A DNA stretch of 64,000 bases from Brevibacterium aurantiacum (GCF_900169065.1 NZ_FXZB01000001.1:62001-126000); one strand, 5' to 3'. Positions 26,521-37,363 are shown, counted from the first letter of the stretch. Translations and numbers: made by a program. The notes: a model not told the origin generated them from the sequence alone.

Positions 26521-29500
26521 TGGTGGCCTCCAGAATCTTGTGCCAGGCGGCGTCCGAATCGGCAGGCTGACCTGCGGCGGCGAACTCGTCCTGGATGTCC
26601 TTGACCCGTGCATAGGTGACGGGAATGATCTTCGTGAAGCGCGAGAGGACGTCCTCTCCGCGGCGGAGCCCGTCGAGGAGCTGGGAGGCCAACGGCGACC
26701 CTGTCCACTGAACGTGTTCGTCCAGCAGTCGCTGGAGCACAGCCATATCGTCGACGCCGACTCCCGTGAAGCGGAAGATACCCGCTGCACGTTCCTTCGG
26801 ATTGAGCCTGGCCGGGTTGAAGTCGAGGACGTAGGCGGTGCCTCCCGACATTCCCGCGGCGAAGTTGCGGCCGGTGGACCCGAGGATGACGGCGATGCCG
26901 CCGGTCATGTACTCAAGCCCGTGGTCGCCGATGCCCTCGACGACCGCCTCGGCGCCGGAGTTGCGCACCATGAAGCGCTCCCCCACCTGGCCGGAGACGA
27001 ACAGCTTGCCTGCCGTCGCCCCGTAGCCGAGGACGTTGCCGGCGATGACGTTGTACTCAGGCCGGGTCGGGTTCTCCGGGTGCGGCGCCACGCTGATGGT
27101 GCCGCCTGAGAGACCCTTGCCGACGTAGTCGTTGGCATCGCCGTGCAGGTCGATGCTCACGCCGCGCGGCAGGTAGGCACCGAGCGACTGGCCGGCGGTG
27201 CCGTGGAGATCGAGCCGGATCGTGTGCTCAGGCAGTCCTGCATCTGCATGCTCGAGCGTGACGTGGTGGCCGAGCAGGGTGCCAACGCTGCGGTCGGTGT
27301 TCTCGATCGCCGAGGTGATGGTGAGCTCGTTCCCCGACGTGATGGCCTCCCGTGCCTGAGCGAGCAGGCGCAGGTCGAGCTCCTCGGCGAAGTCGCGGTC
27401 GACGCCGGTGGAGCATTTGCGCTCCACATCGGTGCGGCCGTGGACATCGGCGGGAACCTTGAGGATCGACTCCAGATCGAGGTCGAGGCCCGAGGCGGCT
27501 GCCCGCTCCTCATCGACGCGCAGGCGTTCGACAGCGCCGATCGCCTCGTCGAGGGAACGCAGGCCCAGTGCCGCGAGATACCCGCGGACCTCCTCGGCGA
27601 TGAAGGTGAAGAAGTTGACGACGTGATCGGCCTGACCGTGGAAGCGCTCGCGCAGCTTCGGGTTCTGAGTGGCCACGCCCACGGGGCAGGTGTCCTTGTG
27701 GCAGACACGCATCATGATGCAGCCGGAGACCACAAGAGCCGTCGTGGCGAAGCCGAACTCCTCACCGCCGAGCAGGGCAGCGATGATGACATCGCGGCCG
27801 GTCTTCAGCTGACCGTCGACCTGCACGCTGACCTTCTCGCGAAGGCCGTTGAGGACGAGGGTCTGCTGAGCCTCGGCGAGGCCGAGCTCCCAGGGTGTGC
27901 CTGCGTGCTTGAGCGAATTGAGCGGACTGGCGCCCGTTCCTCCGTCATGGCCGGAGATGAGGACGACATCGGCTCCTGCCTTCGCGACGCCCGCGGCGAC
28001 CGTTCCCACACCGATGGCCGAGACCAGCTTGACGTGGACTCGCGCCTTGGCGTTGGCACGACCGAGGTCGTGGATGAGCTGTGCGAGGTCCTCGATCGAG
28101 TAGATGTCGTGGTGCGGCGGAGGCGAGATGAGGCCGACGCCTGGGGTGGCGTGGCGGGTCTGCGCGATCCACGGGTAGACCTTGGTGCCCGGAAGCTGGC
28201 CGCCCTCTCCGGGCTTGGCTCCCTGGGCCATCTTGATCTGGAGATCATCGGCCTCGGTGAGGTAGTGGCTCGTGACGCCGAAGCGACCGCTGGCGATCTG
28301 CTTGATCGCCGAGCGACGCTCGGGATCGACGAGACGCTCAGTATCCTCCCCGCCCTCACCGGTGTTCGACTTGCCGCCGATCCGGTTCATGGCGATGGCC
28401 AGGGTCTCGTGCGCTTCCTGGGACAGCGAGCCGTAGCTCATCGCACCGGTGGAGAAGCGCTTCATGATCTCGGAGGCCGGCTCGACCTCTGAGATGTCGA
28501 TCGGGCCCGATTCGGTGGGAACGAGATCGAAGAGTCCACGCAGCGTCATCAGCTCCCGCGACTGCTCATCGATGGCCTTCGTGTACTCGCCGAAGATGTC
28601 GAAGCGACCAGTAGCCGTCGAGTGCTGGAGCTTGAAGATGGTCTCCGGGTTGAAGAGGTGTTCGGGACCTTCTCTGCGCCACTGGTATTCGCCACCGACC
28701 AGCAGGTTGCGGTGGGAAGGGCGCGGATGGTCGTCGCGGTAGGCATCGGCGTGCCGTGCGCTCGACTCTGCGGTGATCTCGACGATCCCCTTGCCGCCGA
28801 GCTGATGCGGAGTCGAAGTGAAGTACTCGTCGACGAAGGCATCAGCCAGCCCGAGGGCTTCAAACGTCTGCGCACCGTGATAGGACTGCACGGTCGAGAT
28901 GCCCATCTTCGACATGATCTTCAACAGGCCCTTATTCAGCGCCGTAAGCACATTGGCGACGGCGGCGGACTCGCTGATTCCGCGGATCCTGTCGGAGCGC
29001 ACCAGGGCTTCCGCCGTCTCCATGACGAGGTAGGGGTTGACAGCCGAAGCGCCGAAGGACACGAGCGTAGCCACATGGTGGACCTCGCGGACGTCACCGG
29101 CTTCGACGATGATCGATACCCGAGTCCGCGACCGCTGCCGCACCAGATGGTGGTGGAGCGCTGAGGTGAGCAGAAGCGAGGGAATCGGCGCCAGATCAGC
29201 GGTCGAGTCACGGTCGCTGAGGATGATGAAGACGGCGCCTGCTTCGACTGCCGCATCCGCCTCCTCGCAGAGAGCCGCGAGACGGTGCTTCATGGCCTCT
29301 GGTCCGGCGTTGACCGAGTAGAGGCCGGACAGGATGACGCTGGGGCGAGGATCATCGACGCCGAGGTGGCGGCCCTGAATGTGGGCGATCGCCGTGAGCT
29401 CGTCGTTGTCGATGACAGGCTGGTCGAGCAGAATGTGTGCTGAGTCCGGCTGTGAGAACTCCAGCAGGTTTCCCTCGCGACCGATGCCCGAGGACATGCT

Positions 29501-31201
29501 GGTCACGATGTCCTCGCGGATCGAGTCCAGCGGCGGGTTCGTCACCTGCGCGAAGTTCTGATGGAAGTAGTCGAAGAGCAGCCGGGGACGCTGGCTGAGA
29601 GCCGCGACGGCCGTATCGGTGCCCATGGCTCCGAGCGGTTCCGCTCCGGTTTCGGCCATCGGGGCGATGAGGACCCGCAGCTCCTCCTCGGTGTAGCCGA
29701 AGGTGCGCTGGCGGCGTCGCACGGAGGCCTGAGGGTGGGTGACGTGGACCCGTGTCGGCAGCTCGTCGAGACGCTTGGAGCAGTCGGCGACCCATTCCTC
29801 ATACGGATGCTGGGTGGCGAGCTGGTTCTTGATCTCGGTGTCGGAGATGATCCGCTCTGACTCGATGTCGACGAGGAACATACGTCCCGGAGTGAGTCGG
29901 CCGCGGGACACGATCTCCGCCTCGGGAAGGTCGACGACGCCGATCTCGCTGGCGAGCACGACGGTATCCGAGGTCATGACGTAGCGGGCAGGGCGTAGGC
30001 CGTTGCGGTCGAGGACAGCGCCAGCGAGCTTTCCGTCGGTGAAGGCGACGCAGGCCGGACCATCCCACGGCTCCATGAGCAGCGAGTGGTACTCGTAGAA
30101 GGCCTTGCGTGATTCGCCCATGCCGGGGTTGTTCTCCCAGGCTTCGGGGATCATCATCAGCATCGCCTGCGGCAGCGACCTGCCCGAGGCGACCATGAGT
30201 TCGAGCACCGCGTTGAACGATGCCGAGTCGGACGCACCCGAGGGCACGATCGGACACAGTCGATCGAGGCTGCGTGAGGTCTCAGGCACAGGAGACTCGA
30301 GGAGGTCGGAGGCCAGCATCGATTCTCGCGCCTGCATCCAGTTGCGGTTGCCGCGCACCGTGTTGATCTCGCCGTTGTGGGCGATCGTGCCGAACGGCTG
30401 GGCCAGCTGCCAGGAAGGGAAGGTGTTCGTCGAGAAACGAGAGTGGACGAGAGCGATCCGCGAGGTCACGCGCTCATCGTTGAGTTCCGTGTAGAACGAT
30501 GAGAGCTGGCCCGTCGAGAGCATGCCCTTGTAGGTGATCGTCGCAGGTGAGAGCGAAGGGAAGTAGAGCCCCTCGTGATCGAGTCGCTTGCGCAGGATGT
30601 AGGCGCGGCGGGTGAGGTCCTGATCGTCCCTGGCCGGGTAGTCCGGTGCGAGCGTGAAGAAGACCTGACGCATCCGCGGCATCGTCGTCAGCGCGATATC
30701 GCCGAGCACGCTCTCATCATGGGGCACATCGCGGAAGGCGAGGACGCTCAGACCCTCTTCACCCGCCAGACGCGCCACCAGTTCGTCCTGATCGGCATCC
30801 GCGGGAGCCTCAACTGCGTCGTTGTCGCGGCCGAGGATGTCTCCGGCCGGAACCAGGTCGTCGTTGTAGTTCTGAGCGAAGAATCCGATGCCCACTGCGT
30901 AGGATCCCGGTGCGGGAAGTTCGACGCCGTCTCCGGCGAGCACCTCGGCGAAGTAGTCGTGCGGAACCTGGAGGGTGATGCCCGCTCCGTCGCCGGTGCC
31001 CTCATCGGAGCCGATTCCGCCGCGGTGTTCGAGCTTGCGCAGGGCCGTCAGGGCCTGATCGACGACCTCATGGTCGGGGTTGCCGCGGTAGCGGACGATG
31101 AGCGCGAGGCCGCAGGCATCATGTTCGAGTGCCGGATCGTAGAGCCCGTCGCGGACTGGGTGGTGCGAAGATTTCGGGTTCGTCTGGTGTTCACTGTGCA
31201 T
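26513..31201 (-). CDS. gltB: glutamate synthase large subunit
   Basis: Alpha subunit of GOGAT: hydrolyses glutamine and adds ammonia to 2-oxoglutarate. It has 1562 residues. Cys30 in HDACGLALI is the amidotransferase nucleophile, implying removal of a 29-residue propeptide. The glutaminase domain runs to about 440, the FMN synthase domain has the PGEGGQLPG and GASPLNSLKHAG segments, the 3Fe-4S site is CIMMRVCHKDTC, and the GXGXG beta-helix domain is C-terminal. ATG 31201 has AAAGG 5 nt upstream. With gltD it supplies glutamate to the amino-acid and nucleotide pathways encoded nearby. Confidence 0.97.
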   Translation of the reverse strand: MHSEHQTNPKSSHHPVRDGLYDPALEHDACGLALIVRYRGNPDHEVVDQALTALRKLEHRGGIGSDEGTGDGAGITLQVPHDYFAEVLAGDGVELPAPGSYAVGIGFFAQNYNDDLVPAGDILGRDNDAVEAPADADQDELVARLAGEEGLSVLAFRDVPHDESVLGDIALTTMPRMRQVFFTLAPDYPARDDQDLTRRAYILRKRLDHEGLYFPSLSPATITYKGMLSTGQLSSFYTELNDERVTSRIALVHSRFSTNTFPSWQLAQPFGTIAHNGEINTVRGNRNWMQARESMLASDLLESPVPETSRSLDRLCPIVPSGASDSASFNAVLELMVASGRSLPQAMLMMIPEAWENNPGMGESRKAFYEYHSLLMEPWDGPACVAFTDGKLAGAVLDRNGLRPARYVMTSDTVVLASEIGVVDLPEAEIVSRGRLTPGRMFLVDIESERIISDTEIKNQLATQHPYEEWVADCSKRLDELPTRVHVTHPQASVRRRQRTFGYTEEELRVLIAPMAETGAEPLGAMGTDTAVAALSQRPRLLFDYFHQNFAQVTNPPLDSIREDIVTSMSSGIGREGNLLEFSQPDSAHILLDQPVIDNDELTAIAHIQGRHLGVDDPRPSVILSGLYSVNAGPEAMKHRLAALCEEADAAVEAGAVFIILSDRDSTADLAPIPSLLLTSALHHHLVRQRSRTRVSIIVEAGDVREVHHVATLVSFGASAVNPYLVMETAEALVRSDRIRGISESAAVANVLTALNKGLLKIMSKMGISTVQSYHGAQTFEALGLADAFVDEYFTSTPHQLGGKGIVEITAESSARHADAYRDDHPRPSHRNLLVGGEYQWRREGPEHLFNPETIFKLQHSTATGRFDIFGEYTKAIDEQSRELMTLRGLFDLVPTESGPIDISEVEPASEIMKRFSTGAMSYGSLSQEAHETLAIAMNRIGGKSNTGEGGEDTERLVDPERRSAIKQIASGRFGVTSHYLTEADDLQIKMAQGAKPGEGGQLPGTKVYPWIAQTRHATPGVGLISPPPHHDIYSIEDLAQLIHDLGRANAKARVHVKLVSAIGVGTVAAGVAKAGADVVLISGHDGGTGASPLNSLKHAGTPWELGLAEAQQTLVLNGLREKVSVQVDGQLKTGRDVIIAALLGGEEFGFATTALVVSGCIMMRVCHKDTCPVGVATQNPKLRERFHGQADHVVNFFTFIAEEVRGYLAALGLRSLDEAIGAVERLRVDEERAAASGLDLDLESILKVPADVHGRTDVERKCSTGVDRDFAEELDLRLLAQAREAITSGNELTITSAIENTDRSVGTLLGHHVTLEHADAGLPEHTIRLDLHGTAGQSLGAYLPRGVSIDLHGDANDYVGKGLSGGTISVAPHPENPTRPEYNVIAGNVLGYGATAGKLFVSGQVGERFMVRNSGAEAVVEGIGDHGLEYMTGGIAVILGSTGRNFAAGMSGGTAYVLDFNPARLNPKERAAGIFRFTGVGVDDMAVLQRLLDEHVQWTGSPLASQLLDGLRRGEDVLSRFTKIIPVTYARVKDIQDEFAAAGQPADSDAAWHKILEATNG

Positions 31202-31327
31202 CGCTGCCTTTACGGGGTCTAGTAATGATCGTTAAAGACGGCGCTGTCCCTAGCTGACTGAAAACATGCCCTTCGAAGATCGTCCTTGGACATAGATGTG
31301 TGACGTGGTTCTCACGGCCGGGTATCT

Positions 31328-31333
31328 AATTTA
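31328..31333 (-). promoter_or_regulatory. weak candidate -10 box for gltB
   Basis: TAAATT on the minus strand in the 189-bp AT-richer gap before gltB, giving a leader of about 120 nt. No convincing -35 box or regulator site was found, and no hairpin that would end the trp unit. Confidence 0.25.
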
Positions 31334-31390
31334 CACCCTGTGACGCAAGAGACGAAGTTGAGAAAGGATCGAACAGTGAACCAAAACGTC

Positions 31391-31693
31391 TCACTCGCCG
31401 GACTTCGGGTCCTCGCCGCGCCGTGATTTCGACTTCACATCAGGAGTGATGGAGATCGCCGAGGTGACGGCTCCGTAGAATCCGAAACCGGGTGCTCGTC
31501 CGTTCTCTGCGCCCGTCTGCCCAGCCTCGCTCGAGGCGCGCGCGATCTTCCGGGCACGGCGATTGATGCGCACGATGATGGTCGTCACGATGATGCAGAC
31601 GACGACGACCGCGGCCACCCACAGGACCCAGACCGGGATCGTCAGAGCCCCGAGGCCGATGGTGTCGGAAACGAGCTGTTGGGCCCGCCTCAT
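31391..31693 (-). CDS. small single-pass membrane protein, unknown
   Basis: Not recognised. The 100-residue product has one hydrophobic segment (about 17-42: ALTIPVWVLWVAAVVVVCII and on), then a basic stretch (RINRRARKIAR) that predicts the C-terminus stays in the cytoplasm, and a polar tail. Its ATG overlaps the trpA stop (ATGA), so it is translated with trpA. In many actinobacteria lgt follows trpA at this place; this protein is too short and has no Lgt motif. No function is claimed. Confidence 0.75.
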   Translation of the reverse strand: MRRAQQLVSDTIGLGALTIPVWVLWVAAVVVVCIIVTTIIVRINRRARKIARASSEAGQTGAENGRAPGFGFYGAVTSAISITPDVKSKSRRGEDPKSGE

Positions 31694-32481
31694 GCACAGC
31701 CCTCTGCAAGCTCGGACGCCAGCGCTGAGATGCCGGGCACACCATCTGAGTCGAGAGCACGGACGAGGGCGGAACCGACGATGACTCCGTCGGCGTATTC
31801 GGCGACCTCTGCCGCCTGTTCACGGGTCGAGACCCCGAGTCCGACGCAGGCACGCTGCGCACCGGCGTCCTTGAGCCGGGAGACCAGGTCCCGTGCATGG
31901 TTGTCGACCTCAGAGCGGACTCCGGTCACGCCCATCGTCGAAGCCGCGTAGACGAATCCCCGGCTGGCGCCGACGATCGTCGACAGCCGCTCGGGCGTCG
32001 ACGAAGGAGCGGCGAGGAAGATGCGGTCGAGATCGTAGTCGTCTGAGGCCTGCGTCCACTCGGCGGCCTCATCCGGAATGAGGTCTGGAGTGATGATGCC
32101 CGAACCGCCTGCCGAGTCGAGATCGCGGGCGAACGCGGAGACGCCGTACTGCAGGACGAGGTTCCAATAGCTCATGACCACGGCGGTTCCGCCCGCCTCT
32201 GCGATGGCTGAGACCGCTGTGAGCACGTCCTTCGTCCTGACTCCTGCCTCCAGGCCGCGCTCGGCGGCGTGCTGGATGACAGGACCGTCCATGCCCGGGT
32301 CGGAATAGGGCATGCCGACCTCGACGATGTCGACGCCGGACTTCACCAGCTCGACCATGGCCTCGATCGACCCGTCCACGGACGGGAAGCCGACAGGGAG
32401 GTAGCCGATGAGCGCGGCGCTGCGGCCGGCTTCGTCGACGGCGTCGAGTGTGGTGCCGGTTCTGCGTCCTGAAGTCGTCAT
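31690..32481 (-). CDS. trpA: tryptophan synthase alpha chain
   Basis: Cleaves indole-3-glycerol phosphate to indole, which is channelled to TrpB. The 263-residue TIM barrel has the catalytic glutamate and aspartate in [15 protein letters not shown], and phosphate-binding glycines near GVTGVRSE and VGSAL. ATG 32481 overlaps the trpB stop (ATGA); the longer in-frame start is a shadow of trpB. Confidence 0.96.
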   Translation of the reverse strand: MTTSGRRTGTTLDAVDEAGRSAALIGYLPVGFPSVDGSIEAMVELVKSGVDIVEVGMPYSDPGMDGPVIQHAAERGLEAGVRTKDVLTAVSAIAEAGGTAVVMSYWNLVLQYGVSAFARDLDSAGGSGIITPDLIPDEAAEWTQASDDYDLDRIFLAAPSSTPERLSTIVGASRGFVYAASTMGVTGVRSEVDNHARDLVSRLKDAGAQRACVGLGVSTREQAAEVAEYADGVIVGSALVRALDSDGVPGISALASELAEGCA

Positions 32482-33692
32482 TCCTGCACAGCTCCTTCGT
32501 CGATGTAGTCGAACCATTTGGCAGCGGTCGTCATGTCCTTGTCCCCGCGGCCGGAGAGATTGACGAGGATGACGGCGTCGCTGCCGAGGCTCTGGCCCAC
32601 ACGCATGGCCCCGGCCAGAGCGTGTGCGGATTCGATGGCGGGGATGATGCCTTCGGTGCGTGAGAGCAGACGCATGGCTTCCATAGCCTCCTCGTCGACG
32701 ACGGGTTCGTAGATCACGCGCCCGGTGTCGTGGAGGTGCGAATGCTCAGGTCCGACCGAGGGATAGTCCAATCCTGCCGAGATCGAATGCGAGCCTCGGG
32801 TCTGTCCATCCTCGTCCTGCAGGATGTACGTGGCGGAACCGTGGAGGACACCGGGGCGACCACCGGAGAAGCGTGCGGCGTGGCGCCCGGATTCGATGCC
32901 CTCTCCCCCGGCTTCGAAGCCGTAGACCTTCACCTCGGCGTCGGCGAGGAACGCGGCGAAGATTCCCATCGCGTTCGACCCGCCGCCCACACACGCGCAG
33001 ACCGCGTCGGGGAGACGCCCGGCGGCGTTGCGGATCTGCTCACGAGCTTCGACGCCGATGACGTTCTGGAAGGAGCGGACCATGGCCGGGAACGGGTGCG
33101 GACCGGCGACCGTGCCGATGATGTAGTGGGTATCGGCGACATTGGCGACCCAGTCGCGCATGGCCTCGTTCATCGCGTCTTTGAGCGTGCGCGTGCCGTT
33201 GCTCACCGCGTTGACCTTCGCTCCGAGCAGCCGCATCCGGGCGACGTTGAGAGCCTGTCGCTGGGTGTCCTCTTCGCCCATGTAGACCTCGCACTCCATG
33301 TCGAGGAGTGCAGCGGCTGTGGCGGTGGCGACTCCGTGCTGGCCTGCGCCGGTCTCGGCGATGACTCGGGTCTTGCCCATGCGCTTGGCCAGCAGCGCCT
33401 GTCCGAGGGCGTTGTTGATCTTGTGGCTGCCGGTGTGGTTGAGATCCTCACGCTTGAGGAAGATCCTCGCTCCTCCGCAGTGGGCGGAGAAGCGGGTCGC
33501 CTCGGTGAGCAGGCTGGGGCGGCCGATGTAGTTCAGTTGCAGGTCGAGCAGCTGCTCGGTGAATTCCGGATCGACCTGGGACTTGCGCCAGGTCTCCTCG
33601 ATCTCATCGAGTGCGGGAATCAGCGCTTCCGGGAAGTACCTGCCTCCGTACGAACCGAAGTAGGGTCCGTTCTCCTGGCTCACATCGGTCAT
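32478..33692 (-). CDS. trpB: tryptophan synthase beta chain
   Basis: PLP enzyme joining indole and serine. It has 404 residues; the PLP lysine is Lys91 in HTGSHKINN, the glutamate of GAGQHG and the glycine-rich phosphate loop [10 protein letters not shown] are intact, so it is a TrpB1-type subunit suited to pair with TrpA. ATG 33692 has GAGGA 6 nt upstream. It follows trpC by 41 bp. Confidence 0.97.
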   Translation of the reverse strand: MTDVSQENGPYFGSYGGRYFPEALIPALDEIEETWRKSQVDPEFTEQLLDLQLNYIGRPSLLTEATRFSAHCGGARIFLKREDLNHTGSHKINNALGQALLAKRMGKTRVIAETGAGQHGVATATAAALLDMECEVYMGEEDTQRQALNVARMRLLGAKVNAVSNGTRTLKDAMNEAMRDWVANVADTHYIIGTVAGPHPFPAMVRSFQNVIGVEAREQIRNAAGRLPDAVCACVGGGSNAMGIFAAFLADAEVKVYGFEAGGEGIESGRHAARFSGGRPGVLHGSATYILQDEDGQTRGSHSISAGLDYPSVGPEHSHLHDTGRVIYEPVVDEEAMEAMRLLSRTEGIIPAIESAHALAGAMRVGQSLGSDAVILVNLSGRGDKDMTTAAKWFDYIDEGAVQE

Positions 33693-33733
33693 TGCAGTCC
33701 TCTTCGTGGTGCGAGTTGGTTCGGGTAGTCGGT

Positions 33734-34531
33734 TCAGGAGACGACGCGCGCCCGGTGCTCCTGCCCTGTCGCGGTGAAGGTCGCGACGGCTGCCTCTGGA
33801 TCTCCGCCGGTGACGAGCGCTTCGCCGACGAGGACGAGATCAGCACCGGCATCCGCGTAGCCGGCGACGTCCGCGGGTCCTGCGACTCCGGATTCGGCGA
33901 CGAGGGTGCAGCCCTTCGGCGCACGTGCTGCCAGAGGAGCGAAGCGGCCCGTGTCGACGCTGAGGTCTTTGAGATTGCGGGTGTTGACGCCGATGAGCGG
34001 GGCACCGAGGTCCATGGCGATCTCGAGTTCTGCCTCGTTGTGCGTCTCGACGAGCGCCGTCATCCCCAGATCGTTCGCCAGGGCGTGGAATTCGCTCAGC
34101 TGCGTCGGGTCGAGGGCAGCGACGATGAGGAGCACGAGGTCGGCGCCGTGGGCCCTGGCCTCGTGGAACTGGTACTCATCGACCATGAAGTCCTTGCGGA
34201 GCACGGGGATGTCCACGGCGGCTCTGACCGAATCGAGGTCGTCGAGGCTGCCCGAGAAACGACGCGCCTCCGTGAGGACGCTGATCGCCCGTGCACCGCC
34301 GGCGGCATAGAGCCGGGCGAGGGTGCCGGGATCGGGGATGTGCGCAAGGTCGCCGCGCGAGGGAGAGCGTCGCTTCACCTCGGCGATGACGCCGAAGTCC
34401 GCGTCGAGGTCGAAGGCACGGGCAGGCTCGGCCGCCCGCGCACGTTCGACGATCTCGCTCAGTCCGACCTGCTTGCGGCGCTCCTCGAGATCTTCGCGTA
34501 CACCGGCGACGATGTCGTCGAGAACTGTCAT
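33734..34531 (-). CDS. trpC: indole-3-glycerol phosphate synthase
   Basis: Closes the indole ring from CdRP in tryptophan synthesis. The 265-residue single-domain TIM barrel has [13 protein letters not shown] (catalytic lysine and the signature of the family), [11 protein letters not shown] (second lysine) and AESGV near the phosphate site. It is not fused to TrpF. ATG 34531 overlaps the stop of the upstream small membrane protein (ATGA). Confidence 0.96.
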   Translation of the reverse strand: MTVLDDIVAGVREDLEERRKQVGLSEIVERARAAEPARAFDLDADFGVIAEVKRRSPSRGDLAHIPDPGTLARLYAAGGARAISVLTEARRFSGSLDDLDSVRAAVDIPVLRKDFMVDEYQFHEARAHGADLVLLIVAALDPTQLSEFHALANDLGMTALVETHNEAELEIAMDLGAPLIGVNTRNLKDLSVDTGRFAPLAARAPKGCTLVAESGVAGPADVAGYADAGADLVLVGEALVTGGDPEAAVATFTATGQEHRARVVS

Positions 34532-34797
34532 TTCTTCTTCGGCTTGTTTCCCAGGCCGACGGCACGCAGGATGATGCCCACGATGAGGCCGAGTACGACG
34601 ACTCCGACGCCGACGTAGGTGATCATCGCGGTGTGAATCGTGAAGCCGACGCAGCCGATGGCGACACCGATCAGGATGATGATGACTCCGGTCCAGCCGG
34701 CCACGGAGTTTCCGTGTCCTGGGTCGGCGATGGCGGCATAGTCGATCGTCGATTTGTCGAGATCGGTTGCGCCGTTACGAGCGACGGTTTGCGACAT
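34528..34797 (-). CDS. small membrane protein of the HGxx..WTGV type in the trp operon
   Basis: An 89-residue protein with two hydrophobic helices (about 36-54 and 58-79) after a polar N-terminus. The PGHGNSVAGWTGV stretch (about 26-38) resembles the HGxxPAAWTGV box of small actinobacterial proteins found beside trpC; the function is unknown. ATG 34797 is supported by AAGGAG 5 nt upstream; the longer ORF is not. It ends KPKKK and is coupled to trpC by an ATGA overlap. The 98 bp before it may hold a secondary promoter, but no good boxes were seen. Confidence 0.8.
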   Translation of the reverse strand: MSQTVARNGATDLDKSTIDYAAIADPGHGNSVAGWTGVIIILIGVAIGCVGFTIHTAMITYVGVGVVVLGLIVGIILRAVGLGNKPKKK

Positions 34798-34895
34798 GGT
34801 GCTCCTTAGAGATGCAGGCGTGGCACGCGTGAAAACTTGTTGCATCCATTGTGACACGCTTCGAGTTGGGTCGAGACACCGACCCGGTCACGAGG

Positions 34896-35423
34896 TCATT
34901 TCGATTCATCGTCGGCCCCACCAGCGGCGGAGTCGGGATCGTCTCCGCGGGAAAGTGCGTCCCAGGTCGCGGCCGAGTCGAACTCTTCACCTCCGGCCTC
35001 TGCCGTCCGGGCGTACCGGTTCGAGTTCGTCCAGCTCGCCGAGGAGAAGGCGACGTAGACGATGACGATGAGCGCGATGGCTGCCGCGCACAGGCCCACG
35101 ATCGGCCACGCGGTAGCTCCGGGGGCTGACACGGACTGCAGCGCGGTCATGCCGTAGCCCACGGCGGCCAGGCCGGCGAAGCCGAGGACGACGAAGCGTC
35201 CGATCTTTCCCAGCATGGCCGAGAGCAGTCCGGTGACGGCGATGATTGCGACGCAGGCGGTGGCGACCGGCGAGGCCTGAGAGCTCGCGTCTTCCGTGAC
35301 GTCGGCCACACCTGCTGGTCCGAGCGTGTCGCCGGCGACCCCTGCCTGCCAGGAGGCGAGGCTGATCGCCCACAGGGCTCCCGCAAGAATGAGGACGAGG
35401 AGGACACCGCGTGATTTGGTCAT
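34896..35423 (-). CDS. Trp biosynthesis-associated membrane protein
   Basis: A 175-residue membrane protein matching the actinobacterial trp-operon membrane family (TIGR02234-type) by position, size and layout: one helix near 7-24, three more between about 52 and 127, then an acidic tail (EEFDSAATWDALSRGDDPD). The SWTNSNRYA-type segment after the last helix fits the family. Role unknown; an effect on Trp synthesis or export is only inferred from its place between trpE and trpC. It starts 1 bp after the trpE stop. Confidence 0.85.
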   Translation of the reverse strand: MTKSRGVLLVLILAGALWAISLASWQAGVAGDTLGPAGVADVTEDASSQASPVATACVAIIAVTGLLSAMLGKIGRFVVLGFAGLAAVGYGMTALQSVSAPGATAWPIVGLCAAAIALIVIVYVAFSSASWTNSNRYARTAEAGGEEFDSAATWDALSRGDDPDSAAGGADDESK

Positions 35424-35424
35424 C

Positions 35425-37002
35425 TCAGGTCCATTCCTCTCTCGGCTCTCCGAGCTTCGTCACCGCGCTGGCTGCCGATGCTGCACCCAAGACGGCGGCC
35501 GCCTTGTTCTGTGATTCCTGATATTCGGTTTCGGGAACCGAATCCGCGACGAGACCACCGCCGGCGTAGACGCTCATGACCGAGTCGCGGAGGACGCCGG
35601 TGCGGATGGCGATCGCCAGGTCGAGGTCTCCGGTGAATGACATGTAGCCGACGACACCCCCGTAGATTCCGCGGCCGATGGTCTCGAGCTCGTCGATGAT
35701 CTGCAGAGCACGGGGTTTGGGAGCCCCGGAGAGGGTGCCCGCCGGGAACGTGGCACGAAGCACGTCCACGGCCCCCTTGCCCGGCGCGAGTTCTCCGCGC
35801 ACGGTCGATGAGATGTGCATGATGTGGCTGTAGCGCACAATGTCCATGAACTCGCTGACATCCACGGTCCCCGCCTGGCAGACCTTCGCCAGGTCGTTGC
35901 GGGCAAGGTCGACGAGCATCAGGTGCTCGGCCAGTTCCTTCTCGTCGTTGATGAGGTCTCTGGCCAGGGCCGAGTCCTCTTCAGTGGTGGCGCCTCGGGG
36001 CCTGGATCCGGCGATCGGATGGGTGACGACGTCACCGGAGCGAACCGTCACGAGGGCCTCCGGAGAAGAACCGATGATGCTGGCGGGCTGGCCCTGATCA
36101 TCGTGGAGGTTGAGCAGGTACATGAAGGGGCTGGGGTTCGAATGGCGCAGCATCCGGTAGACCGTCAGCGGGTCGGCGGTGCACTCGGTGTCGAAGCGCT
36201 GTCCGAGGACGACCTGGAAGATCTCGCCGTTGACGATCTCTTGCTTGGCTCGTTCGACGTTGTCGAGGTAGACCTGTGGGTCGGTGCGTGTCGAGACCTG
36301 CGGCGGGACGAAGTGAGTGCTTGAGATCTCGGCGTCGACGGGTTCGGTGATTCTGGCCAGCATCGCTTCGATCCGGTCGACACCCGCGTGGTAAGCCTCG
36401 TCGATGCCGGTGTCGGCACCGTTGACGTTGAAGATGTTGGCGACGAGCGTCAGGGTTCCTGAGTAGTGATCGTAGACCGCGATGTCGCCGGGGATCATCA
36501 GCTGCACGGTCGGCAGATGGTGCTCATTGGCCGGTGCCGGGCCGAGCTTTTCGAACTGGCGGACGATGTCCCAACCGAAGTAGCCGACGAAGCTTGAGAC
36601 CATCGGTGCCAGCACCGACTCGGTCTCATCGACGGCGAGCAGTTCCAGGGTCGCGGTCACGGCGTCGAGAACGCTGCCCTCGGCGGGGATTCCCACCGGC
36701 GGTGTGCCTTCCCAGCGGAAACTCTCGCCCTCGGAGATCAGAGTGGCCACGGGAGCCGAGCCGATGAATGAGTACCGTGCCCAGGCTCCGGACACGGCCG
36801 ACTCGAAGAGAAAGCTGCCGGGCCCGCCGTCGGTGAGCTTGCGGTACAGACTCAAGGGAGTCTCCGTGTCGGCAAGCACCTCCGCATGGACAGGCACCAG
36901 GCGGTGGTCGGCGCCCGAGGCTCGAAATTCTTCGAGACTGGGACGGATCGTCAGCCCGGTCTCGGTCGTCGAAGTGGACGTCGTCGAAGTCTCAGTTGGC
37001 AC
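35425..37002 (-). CDS. trpE: anthranilate synthase component I
   Basis: Converts chorismate to anthranilate with ammonia from TrpG. It has 525 residues; the chorismate-binding half shows [40 protein letters not shown] and a C-terminal AGGGLVADS. The N-terminal region around residues 40-85 includes LLF-type Trp feedback elements (FLFES). trpG and trpD are not in the window, so they must lie elsewhere. GTG 37002 has GGAAGG 7 nt upstream and overlaps the hisI stop by 11 bp, joining the his and trp genes into one transcript. Confidence 0.96.
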   Translation of the reverse strand: MPTETSTTSTSTTETGLTIRPSLEEFRASGADHRLVPVHAEVLADTETPLSLYRKLTDGGPGSFLFESAVSGAWARYSFIGSAPVATLISEGESFRWEGTPPVGIPAEGSVLDAVTATLELLAVDETESVLAPMVSSFVGYFGWDIVRQFEKLGPAPANEHHLPTVQLMIPGDIAVYDHYSGTLTLVANIFNVNGADTGIDEAYHAGVDRIEAMLARITEPVDAEISSTHFVPPQVSTRTDPQVYLDNVERAKQEIVNGEIFQVVLGQRFDTECTADPLTVYRMLRHSNPSPFMYLLNLHDDQGQPASIIGSSPEALVTVRSGDVVTHPIAGSRPRGATTEEDSALARDLINDEKELAEHLMLVDLARNDLAKVCQAGTVDVSEFMDIVRYSHIMHISSTVRGELAPGKGAVDVLRATFPAGTLSGAPKPRALQIIDELETIGRGIYGGVVGYMSFTGDLDLAIAIRTGVLRDSVMSVYAGGGLVADSVPETEYQESQNKAAAVLGAASAASAVTKLGEPREEWT

Positions 37003-37363
37003 TGATGGTCCTTCCGGTGAAGCACGTCGGGGTCAGAGTATGGCAGGCCGGTCCGGTCTGTTCGACCTCCATGAGCAGAGCGTCTGCGTCGCAGTCGAGG
37101 CTCAGGGAGGCCACCTTCTGTGTGTTCCCCGAGGTTTCGCCCTTGACCCAGTATTCCTGCCTGGACCGGGACCAGTAGACTGCGGCGCCGGTGCTCAGGG
37201 TGCGCTCGATGGCTTCCACGTCCATCCAGGCCATCATCAGCACCTCCCGGGTGTTGACCTCCTGGACGATGACGGGGATGAGCCCGTCGGAGTTGAGAGT
37301 GATCAGTTCGCGCCAGTTCTCCGGGGTCGCGTCGATCTGCGTGGTGGTCTCGTGTGTGCTCAT
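36992..37363 (-). CDS. hisI: phosphoribosyl-AMP cyclohydrolase
   Basis: Third step of histidine synthesis, opening the adenine ring of PR-AMP. The 123-residue single-domain protein (not fused to HisE) has [18 protein letters not shown], the metal site DCDADALL and CHT..TCF with its zinc cysteines. ATG 37363 overlaps the hisF stop (ATGA), and its own end overlaps trpE by 11 bp. Confidence 0.95.
   Translation of the reverse strand: MSTHETTTQIDATPENWRELITLNSDGLIPVIVQEVNTREVLMMAWMDVEAIERTLSTGAAVYWSRSRQEYWVKGETSGNTQKVASLSLDCDADALLMEVEQTGPACHTLTPTCFTGRTISAN

Noticed and set aside
27143-28492. 449-codon plus-strand open frame
   Set aside because: Antisense to gltB, with no recognisable motif.
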